A DNA stretch of 8,238 nt, taken from the NCBI GenBank assembly GCA_025458415.1, contig JALOSN010000171.1, positions 1-8,238 of the forward strand. The letters run 5' to 3'. The notes beneath the pieces are model-generated. The model had not been told where the DNA came from, made no database searches, and was given only the letters and a program-made list of their open reading frames with translations. Below are positions 1-5,127 of the stretch, in pieces (the first letter of the stretch is position 1; the number at the start of each line of letters is the position of its first letter). The position numbers and the translations under genes were made by a program. This DNA is from Hydrogenophaga sp. Lineage in GTDB: Bacteria; Pseudomonadota; Gammaproteobacteria; Burkholderiales; Burkholderiaceae_C.

Positions 1-1083
1 CACCTGCACCGCCGGGTCGAATCCGTACAGACGGCTCTGCTCCAGCAGCAGGATGGCAAAGGCCGACATGGGCGTGAGCGCCAGCCCGGTCAGCAGGCCT
101 TTGCGTTCGGTGATGCCGGACAGGCGCGCGGCCGCCACGTTGCAGGCCACCTTGGACAGGGTCCGCACCGCGATCAGGACCACGCCGAGCACCACGCCCA
201 TGGCGACGTCGCCCCAGTTGAGCAGCGAGGCGATGTAGACGAACAGGAACAAGGACAGCAGGTCACCGGCGGTGCCGAAATCGCGCTGGGCATTGGTCAG
301 ATGGATGCGGCGGCCACGGGCCACGACGCCAAAGGTCAGCGCAGCCAGCAGCGGTGACAGCTTCAGTCCGTAGGCCATGGTCGTGAGCAGAACCACCGAC
401 AGCGCAAACACCACGGTCACGCCACGTTCGCGGGTGGCCCGCTGTCGCAGCAGCAGCGGAACGACCACGCCCAGCAGCACACCCACACCCACCGAGGTGA
501 AGAGCACATGGATGCTGCCGAACGCGGCCAGTATCAGGTCCCCCGAGGTGTTCAGGTGCCAGTAACCGACCACCAGCTTGAGCGCCAGCACCGACAGCAT
601 GCAGTTGATGGCACACAGGTGCAGGACGCGTTCGGACACCTGGCCGGCGCTGCGCAACTCGTTGGCGACGCGCACGATGCCGGCCGGCGAAGCGGAAATG
701 GACAGTGCCGCGATGATGAGCGAGACGTCCTGCGCCAGTCCGAAGTGGTCACAGACCACGTAGATCAGTCCGAAGGTGACGAAGGATTCCACCACCCCGA
801 TCACGGCCACCCAGGGGTTGTGGCGGAACCAGCGCAGGTTGATGCGGTAGCCCAGTTCAAACAGCACCAGCGACAGCGCCACGTTGGCCAGGAAGGGCAG
901 TCCCGGCACCGCAACCGTCAGCCCTGGCAGGTTGACCAGGCCACCCAGCAACCCCACGGCCACATAGCTCGAGACGCGGGGAATCAGCCAGAGTTCGTGC
1001 AGGCGCTCGCCGACAAACCAGGCCAGCAGCAGCACCAGCGGCCAGGCCATGGATTGAAGCAGAAAGCTGAAATCGGTCACCAT
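1..1083 (-). CDS. Cation:proton antiporter membrane domain (CPA2/Kef-like), C-terminus cut by window edge
   Basis: Integral inner-membrane protein of the Na+/H+ exchanger fold; it probably exchanges Na+ or K+ for protons. 361 residues are visible and the frame is still open at base 1. It is mostly hydrophobic, with about ten or more membrane segments (for example near residues 12-30, 62-78, 92-110, 120-140, 155-173, 183-212 and 222-240). Family-like sequence includes LFELGYRINLR (74-84), SASPAGIVRVANELRSAGQV (130-149), LSPLLAALTFGVVARGR (242-258) and GLLTGLALTPMS near the visible end. The ATG at 1083 was chosen because GGAG (1091-1094) lies 7 bases upstream; the GTG two codons on is a weaker option. 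Oddity: where CPA families usually have an ion-binding Asp (ND, DD or QD), this protein has N160-C161. The methyltransferase gene lies 123 bases upstream on the same strand. Any C-terminal regulatory domain is off-window, so the exact subfamily and ion are unknown. Confidence 0.85.
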   Translation of the reverse strand, partial: MVTDFSFLLQSMAWPLVLLLAWFVGERLHELWLIPRVSSYVAVGLLGGLVNLPGLTVAVPGLPFLANVALSLVLFELGYRINLRWFRHNPWVAVIGVVESFVTFGLIYVVCDHFGLAQDVSLIIAALSISASPAGIVRVANELRSAGQVSERVLHLCAINCMLSVLALKLVVGYWHLNTSGDLILAAFGSIHVLFTSVGVGVLLGVVVPLLLRQRATRERGVTVVFALSVVLLTTMAYGLKLSPLLAALTFGVVARGRRIHLTNAQRDFGTAGDLLSLFLFVYIASLLNWGDVAMGVVLGVVLIAVRTLSKVACNVAAARLSGITERKGLLTGLALTPMSAFAILLLEQSRLYGFDPAVQV

Positions 1084-1090
1084 GCGGGGT

Positions 1091-1094
1091 CTCC
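1091..1094 (-). promoter_or_regulatory. Ribosome binding site of the antiporter gene
   Basis: GGAG on the minus strand, 7 bases before the ATG at 1083. It decides the start in favour of this ATG over the following GTG. Confidence 0.6.
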
Positions 1095-1112
1095 AGTATG
1101 GGCAGTGGCGGT

Positions 1113-1128
1113 CAGACCGGCCGGTCTG
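1113..1128. repeat. Perfect 16-bp palindrome upstream of the antiporter gene
   Basis: CAGACCGGCCGGTCTG equals its own reverse complement over all 16 bases. It lies 29 bases before the antiporter start. The flanking sequence GGTCAGACCG (1110-1119) recurs at 1205-1214, across the methyltransferase stop codon. It could be a dimeric-regulator operator or an RNA hairpin in the leader; nothing in the window shows which. Confidence 0.6.
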
Positions 1129-1138
1129 GCGCGCATCG

Positions 1139-1151
1139 GGTCGTCACGACC
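1139..1151. repeat. 13-bp inverted repeat, GGTCGT-c-ACGACC
   Basis: Two perfect 6-base arms around a single central base, in the gap between the methyltransferase and the antiporter. With essentially no loop it suits protein binding to duplex DNA better than an RNA hairpin. Function unknown. Confidence 0.4.
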
Positions 1152-1177
1152 GGGCACCCGTTCTCTTGTGGTCCTGG

Positions 1178-1195
1178 CGTCTGGCGGTGCAGACG
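1178..1195. repeat. Stem-loop CGTCTG-(6)-CAGACG just downstream of the methyltransferase
   Basis: Perfect 6-bp arms with a 6-base loop, starting 11 bases past the methyltransferase stop on the minus strand. No T-run follows, so it is not a standard intrinsic terminator. It may slow or protect the 3' end of the methyltransferase message, or be chance. Confidence 0.35.
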
Positions 1196-1206
1196 GCGTC
1201 CTTTGG

Positions 1207-2082
1207 TCAGACCGCAAAACGGGCAGCAAGTTCAGGCAGGTGCAATTCCTGCAGCATCTCGCGCAGGCGCGCGGCGGCCTGCTCTTGCGCTTTCGGGCGA
1301 GGGGGTGCCATTCTACGGGCCAGGATCAGCTCGTTCTTCATCGAGTGTTCCCAACCCACCAGCTCGGTCACCGTCACCTCATAGCCATGGGCCTCCAGCC
1401 GCAGGCAACGCAGCACATTGGTGATCTGGCTGCCGAACTCGCGGGTGTGCAGCGGGTGACGCCATATCTCGGCCAGCGGCGTGCGCGACAGGCTCAGCGC
1501 CTTGTGACGCCGCAACACCGACGCCACTTCGGCCTGGCAGCAGGGCACCAGCACCATGAAGCGTGCCTGCCTGGCCAGGCCGAAATCGATCGCGTCATCG
1601 GTGGCCGTGTCGCAGGCATGCAGGGCGGTCACCACATCGATGGCCGGTGGCAGGTCCGGGTGGTTCAGCGCCTGCTGCACCGAACAGGCCAGAAAATGCA
1701 TGCGGTCAAAGCCCAGCCGCTGCGCCAGCGCTCGTGAACGGTCCACCAACTCATTGCGGACCTCGATTCCCCAGACCGTGCCGGTCCCCATGGGCCTGAA
1801 GAACAGGTCGTACAGGATGAAGCCCAGGTAGGACTTGCCCGCACCGTGGTCGGCCAGCGTCACGTCACCGCGGTCGTCGAGCACCTGCTGCAGCAACGGT
1901 TCGATGAATTGCACCAGGTGGTTGACCTGCTTGAGCTTGCGCCGGGTGTCCTGGTTGAGCCGGCCTTCGCGGGTGAGGATGTGCAGCTCCTTGAGCAGTT
2001 CCACCGACTGGCCTTCGCGCAGTTCGGGCAATTGATCCTGCAGGGTCGGCGCACTTTTTTGACGGGACGGATTCGGACGCAT
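1207..2082 (-). CDS. Class I SAM-dependent methyltransferase, GSTCD / Methyltransf_32-like
   Basis: 291-residue soluble protein with a Rossmann-type methyltransferase core. Visible motifs are the glycine-rich SAM loop LADHGAGKSYLGF (76-88), an acidic residue suited to the ribose at E107 in GIEVR, LHACDTATDDAI (154-165) and VLVPCCQAE (177-185). The LHACDTATD plus PCC pair is typical of the family that includes the methyltransferase part of eukaryotic GSTCD; the substrate is not known to me. The N-terminal 70 residues are charged and helical. The reading frame stays open up to 2715, but that extension lies antisense to srkA. The ATG at 2082 is chosen because family-like sequence begins shortly after it and srkA starts divergently just beyond. 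No Shine-Dalgarno precedes it. TATCAT (2089-2094, minus strand) could be a -10 box giving a nearly leaderless message. Confidence 0.8.
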   Translation of the reverse strand: MRPNPSRQKSAPTLQDQLPELREGQSVELLKELHILTREGRLNQDTRRKLKQVNHLVQFIEPLLQQVLDDRGDVTLADHGAGKSYLGFILYDLFFRPMGTGTVWGIEVRNELVDRSRALAQRLGFDRMHFLACSVQQALNHPDLPPAIDVVTALHACDTATDDAIDFGLARQARFMVLVPCCQAEVASVLRRHKALSLSRTPLAEIWRHPLHTREFGSQITNVLRCLRLEAHGYEVTVTELVGWEHSMKNELILARRMAPPRPKAQEQAAARLREMLQELHLPELAARFAV

Positions 2083-2127
2083 GGGTCGATGATACGTAAC
2101 CCCATGTCGATGGGACGACAATCGGGC

Positions 2128-3153
2128 ATGCCATCCGACGACCCTGCCGATCTGCACCCCTATGCGCGCCTCACCCCGGACCTGGTCCAGGATGCACTGG
2201 AGTCGCTGGAACTCTGGGGCGATGGCCGCCTGAGTTCGCTCAACAGCTTCGAGAACCGGGTCTACCAGGTCGGTCTGGAAGAACCCCTGGAGGGGCACAC
2301 CCAGCTGGTTCTGAAGTTCTACCGCCCAGGGCGCTGGAGCGTGCCCCAGATCCTGGAAGAACATGCGTTTGCGTCCGAACTGGTGACCGCTGAAGTGCCC
2401 GTGGTGGCACCGCTGTCCATCGGCGGCCGGACCCTGCACGAACACGCGGGCTTTCATTTTTCGGTCAGCCCCCGGCGCGGCGGACGACGCCCCGAGCTGG
2501 ACGATTTCGAGGTGCTCGAGTGGATCGGCCGCTTCCTGGCTCGCCTGCACAGCGTGGGCGAGCTGCGAACATTCAGCCACCGGCCGGCACTGGACCTCGC
2601 CAGCTTCGGCCAGGCGGCACGCGACGAGCTGCTGCGGAGCGGCGCCATCGCGCCTGAGGCCGAACGCGCCTGGGGTGCGACCTGCGACGAAGCCCTGGCC
2701 CTGGTGGCCCGCCACCCCGCCCTCAATGGCACTTCGGCCTCAGACCTGCGCCTGCATGGCGACTGCCATCCGGGCAACATCCTCTGGACACCGGTCGACC
2801 TGCCCGGCGGCGGACCCCACTTCGTCGACCTCGACGATGCGCGCAGCGGCCCGGCCGTACAGGACCTGTGGATGCTGCTCTCGGGCGATCGGCGCCAGCA
2901 GACCCGGCAGCTGTCGGCGCTGCTTGACGGCTACGAGCAGTTCCGTCCGTTCGACCGGCGTGAACTGGCCCTGATCGAGCCGCTGCGCACCCTGCGATTG
3001 ATCCACTACAGCGCATGGCTGGCCCGGCGCTGGGACGATCCGGCATTTCCGGTCAGTTTTCCGTGGTTCGGCACACGCGACTACTGGCAGGGGCAGGTCG
3101 ACATGCTGCACGAGCAGATCGAAGCCATGCAGGCCCCCGCACTGGTGGTCTGA
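2128..3153 (+). CDS. srkA: Stress response kinase A (SrkA/YihE), Ser/Thr protein kinase
   Basis: 341-residue cytoplasmic kinase of the APH/choline-kinase-like fold. In Escherichia coli, SrkA limits damage and death under oxidative and envelope stress. Similarity to the E. coli protein (328 aa, from memory) runs end to end: NSFENRVYQ (39-47), VLKFYRPGRW with the likely ATP lysine K63 (61-70), QILEEHAFA, catalytic HGDCHPGNILW with D212 and N217 (210-220), the metal-binding FVDLDDAR with D234 (232-239), GPAVQDLWMLL (241-251), and PAFPVSFPW. The start at 2128 gives an N-terminus only a few residues longer than in E. coli. In-frame ATGs at 2089, 2104 and 2110 are alternatives; none has a good ribosome site, so the start is uncertain. 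It is transcribed divergently from the methyltransferase and followed 76 bases later by ohrR, so it heads a group of oxidative-stress genes. Confidence 0.93.
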   Translation: MPSDDPADLHPYARLTPDLVQDALESLELWGDGRLSSLNSFENRVYQVGLEEPLEGHTQLVLKFYRPGRWSVPQILEEHAFASELVTAEVPVVAPLSIGGRTLHEHAGFHFSVSPRRGGRRPELDDFEVLEWIGRFLARLHSVGELRTFSHRPALDLASFGQAARDELLRSGAIAPEAERAWGATCDEALALVARHPALNGTSASDLRLHGDCHPGNILWTPVDLPGGGPHFVDLDDARSGPAVQDLWMLLSGDRRQQTRQLSALLDGYEQFRPFDRRELALIEPLRTLRLIHYSAWLARRWDDPAFPVSFPWFGTRDYWQGQVDMLHEQIEAMQAPALVV

Positions 3154-3184
3154 GGCGGAAGTCCCCCATCAGGAGGTGGTTATC

Positions 3185-3215
3185 CGCAATCAAATTGCGC
3201 ACAATTTAATTGCGC
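3185..3215. promoter_or_regulatory. Candidate OhrR operator: overlapping AT-rich dyads before ohrR
   Basis: An AT-rich island in GC-rich DNA holding three overlapping inverted repeats: CGCAAT-caa-ATTGCG (3185-3199), AAATTG-cgca-CAATTT (3192-3207) and CAATT-t-AATTG (3202-3212). AATTGCGC also occurs as a direct repeat 15 bases apart (3193-3200, 3208-3215). OhrR proteins are known to bind CAATT/AATTG-type palindromes in their own promoters. Here the dyads cover the spacer of the predicted promoter, so bound OhrR would block polymerase until oxidised by an organic peroxide. Confidence 0.65.
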
Positions 3216-3223
3216 GACATACT
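3195..3223 (+). promoter_or_regulatory. Predicted sigma70-type promoter of ohrR-ohr
   Basis: A -35-like TTGCGC (3195-3200) and a -10-like CATACT (3218-3223) are separated by exactly 17 bases. Transcription would start about 7 bases on, at or next to the ohrR ATG (3230), implying a leaderless or nearly leaderless ohrR message. This fits the lack of a usable Shine-Dalgarno there. Both boxes are imperfect matches. Confidence 0.4.
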
Positions 3224-3229
3224 ACAGGC

Positions 3230-3670
3230 ATGAAGACGCCGTCCGACGCCCTGCTCAAACTGGATCACCAGCTGTGCTTTGCCCTGCACTCGGCATCGCT
3301 GGCCATGACGCGCCTGTACAAGCCCCTGCTCGACGAACTGGGCCTGACCTATCCCCAGTACCTGACGCTGCTGGTGCTGTGGGAGCGCGATGGCCTATCG
3401 GTCTCGGAGCTGGGCGAACGCCTGTTTCTGGACTCGGGCACCCTGACCCCGCTGCTCAAGCGGATGGAAGCCCAGGACCTGCTGACCCGCCTGCGCGACA
3501 CCAAGGACGAACGTCGCGTGCTGATCCGGCTGACCGCCCGCGGGCGCCAGCTCAGGACACCTGCCAGCCGCATCCCGGGCTGCATCCTGCAGGCTGTGCA
3601 GTGCGACGTGGACGAAGTTGCCGCCCTCACCGGCCAGATCCGGCGCCTGCGTGAGCGCCTGATGACCTGA
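3230..3670 (+). CDS. ohrR: OhrR, MarR-family organic hydroperoxide-sensing repressor
   Basis: 146-residue winged-helix dimeric repressor. Similarity to Bacillus subtilis OhrR is clear throughout: LDHQLCFALHSAS (11-23), YKPLLDELGLTYPQYLTLL (30-48), LGERLFLDSGTLTPLLKRME (61-80, recognition helix region), DERRVLIRLTARG (93-105, wing) and RIPGCIL (114-120). C16 matches the peroxide-sensing cysteine (C15 in B. subtilis). Two further cysteines near the C-terminus, C118 and C125, suggest the two-cysteine type that forms an intersubunit disulfide, as in Xanthomonas OhrR. The frame extends up to a GTG at 3176, but that would put the operator inside the gene and add 18 residues without family similarity, so the ATG at 3230 is used. 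It is followed by ohr after 55 bases, as a regulator-target pair. It probably represses itself and ohr. Confidence 0.93.
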   Translation: MKTPSDALLKLDHQLCFALHSASLAMTRLYKPLLDELGLTYPQYLTLLVLWERDGLSVSELGERLFLDSGTLTPLLKRMEAQDLLTRLRDTKDERRVLIRLTARGRQLRTPASRIPGCILQAVQCDVDEVAALTGQIRRLRERLMT

Positions 3671-3684
3671 TTTTCCCTCCCCCA

Positions 3685-3701
3685 GCCGCCGGCCAGGCGG
3701 C
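3685..3701 (+). other. GC-rich hairpin between ohrR and ohr
   Basis: GCCGCC-ggcca-GGCGGC: perfect 6-bp arms with a 5-base loop in the 55-base gap. No T-run follows, so it is not an obvious terminator. It could shield ohr mRNA from decay coming from the ohrR side, or tune the ohrR:ohr ratio. It is short enough to be chance in GC-rich DNA. Confidence 0.35.
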
Positions 3702-3725
3702 CGTCACCCCAGAAAGGACTTTCCC

Positions 3726-4127
3726 ATGACCACCCGACTCGACAAGGTTCTCTACACGGCCCGCGCGCACACCACCGGTGGCCGCGAAGGCAGCTCACGC
3801 AGTGATGATGGCCTGCTGGACGTGCGCCTGACCCCGCCAAAGGAACTGGGCGGGGCCGGCACCGCCACCAACCCGGAGCAGCTTTTTGCGGCTGGCTACT
3901 CGGCCTGTTTCATGGGCGCGCTCAAGCATGTGGCGGGCATGAAGAAGGTGGCCGTGCCGGCCGATGCCTCGATCGATGCGGAAGTTGACATCGGCCCGAT
4001 TCCGGCCGGCTTCGGCATCGCCGTCCGGCTGTCGGTCAGCCTGCCTGGCCTGGATCGCGCGCACCAGGTCTGCCCCTACTCGAACGCGACGCGCGGCAAC
4101 ATCGAGGTGGGCATTTCGCTCGCCTGA
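3726..4127 (+). CDS. ohr: Ohr, organic hydroperoxide reductase (OsmC/Ohr family), with a short internal gap
   Basis: 133-residue thiol peroxidase that reduces organic and fatty-acid hydroperoxides to alcohols, acting in the cytoplasm as an intertwined dimer recycled by lipoylated proteins. Residues expected for catalysis are all present: R20 in TGGREG, E51 in TNPEQLFAAGY, the reactive C61 in SACFMGALK and the resolving C116 in HQVCPYSNATRGN. The start is fixed by AAAGGA (3713-3718), 7 bases before the ATG. Oddity: from memory, Pseudomonas aeruginosa Ohr (about 142 aa) has 12 residues between LPGL and HQVC, whereas here there are only 3 (DRA). About 9 residues, roughly two and a half helical turns just before C116, are missing in frame. 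The rest is intact, so it may still work, but this is unusual. It is paired with ohrR upstream and faces phcQ tail to tail, 37 bases away. Confidence 0.93.
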   Translation: MTTRLDKVLYTARAHTTGGREGSSRSDDGLLDVRLTPPKELGGAGTATNPEQLFAAGYSACFMGALKHVAGMKKVAVPADASIDAEVDIGPIPAGFGIAVRLSVSLPGLDRAHQVCPYSNATRGNIEVGISLA

Positions 4128-4164
4128 GCACCCAAAAGCGGGTCAGCCGGCACTGGCAGCGCAG

Positions 4165-5127
4165 TCAGCCCTTGCCAGGCTGGTGCCCCAGGCGCTCCAT
4201 CGCATCGGCCAGCCAGTCGCCGGGCAACACCCCGGCGGCGGCCATGCTGACCTTCCAGGCGTCGCCTTCCGGTTCAACTCGGGCAAATCCTTCCTGCCAG
4301 AGCAGCCAAGCCAGCCAGACGCATTGGGCATCCGTGACCGCCTGACCGGCCGGTGCGGTCAGCAGCCCATTGAACAGGGCCGGATCACGCACGATGACCG
4401 AGGATCCCTTGAGATCCGCCTGCAGGGCGGCCGCCAGCACCGACAGGGCCTGACCGTCGTCGCTGCGCAGACCGAAGGCCTTGAGCCAATGACGGACATG
4501 GTCCGCAATCGCCACCCCCCGCTGGGCTTCGGCCTGCAGCAGGTCGGCGTGCTCCCAGCGGTGCCAGTCCAGCTGGGGTTCGCGGCTCTTGCAGACCAGG
4601 GCCGCCTGCGCGAACTGGTGCAGGGCGGTTTCCTGCGAACCCGGCTGCACCGCCGCACAGATCATGAGCAGCGAGCCCAGCCTCGCGGCCAGCAACTGGT
4701 TCTGCTGGGCCAGCAGCTTGTCGCGCAACAGTTCGTCACGCTCGCTGCGCAGCGAGGACAGCTCCAGCGCGTTGCGCAGGTCGGCCCGCATGGCTTCCAG
4801 CGACCAGGGCTTGCTGATGTAGCGAAAGATTTCGCCGGTGTTGATCGCCTCGATGGCATCGCCCAGTTCGGAATAGGCCGTGGTGAGCATGCGCACGATG
4901 TGCGGGTGGTACATGCGGGCATGCCGCAGCAGCTCGTTGCCGTAGGCACCGGGCATGCGCTGGTCGGTCACCAGAACGGCGATCTCGGCCGCCCGCTCGC
5001 GCAACACCGCCTTGCCCTCCTCGACCGAAGTGGCGGTGATGACGGGCGCGATGGGACTGACCAGGCGTTCGAAGTACTTCAGCGCCATCGCCTCGTCATC
5101 GACGTAAAGGATTTTTTCGGGTTTCAT
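4165..5127 (-). CDS. phcQ: PhcQ-like response regulator (receiver plus unassigned C-terminal region)
   Basis: 320-residue cytoplasmic response regulator. The N-terminal receiver domain (about 4-122) has the acidic pair D10/D11, phospho-acceptor D55 in VLVTDQRMPG, T82/T83 and K106 in SKPW. A charged helical linker (about 123-150) follows, likely a coiled coil. The last 170 residues contain no DNA-binding helix-turn-helix, GGDEF, EAL or HD-GYP motif that I can see. In Ralstonia solanacearum, PhcQ is the last gene of phcBSRQ and mediates much of the quorum-sensing output; the assignment here rests mainly on gene order and receiver architecture. The ATG overlaps the phcR stop as ATGA and has a strong AGGAG 5 bases upstream, so it is probably translated both by coupling and independently. 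It ends 37 bases from the end of convergent ohr. Confidence 0.8.
   Translation of the reverse strand: MKPEKILYVDDEAMALKYFERLVSPIAPVITATSVEEGKAVLRERAAEIAVLVTDQRMPGAYGNELLRHARMYHPHIVRMLTTAYSELGDAIEAINTGEIFRYISKPWSLEAMRADLRNALELSSLRSERDELLRDKLLAQQNQLLAARLGSLLMICAAVQPGSQETALHQFAQAALVCKSREPQLDWHRWEHADLLQAEAQRGVAIADHVRHWLKAFGLRSDDGQALSVLAAALQADLKGSSVIVRDPALFNGLLTAPAGQAVTDAQCVWLAWLLWQEGFARVEPEGDAWKVSMAAAGVLPGDWLADAMERLGHQPGKG

Noticed and set aside
508..1737. Long plus-strand open frame (about 409 codons)
   Set aside because: Antisense to the antiporter and methyltransferase genes; low-complexity composition rich in Gln, His, Arg and Gly, typical of a shadow frame in GC-rich DNA.
1846..2127. Long N-terminal extension of the srkA frame
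   Set aside because: Antisense to the methyltransferase and far longer than known SrkA N-termini; family similarity begins only after 2128.
2083..2715. N-terminal extension of the methyltransferase frame to 2715
   Set aside because: Lies entirely antisense to the well-conserved srkA coding sequence and shows no domain; the frame is open only because of base composition.
3176..3229. GTG at 3176 as the ohrR start
   Set aside because: Would add 18 residues without OhrR similarity and place the operator and promoter inside the coding region.
4128..4164. Bidirectional terminator between ohr and phcQ
   Set aside because: Only short GCC/GGC complementarity is present, with no convincing stem and no T-run on either strand.
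4345..4354. Second ACCGGCCGGT palindrome, inside phcQ
   Set aside because: Shares only the 10-base core with the palindrome at 1113-1128 and lies within coding sequence; expected by chance in GC-rich DNA.
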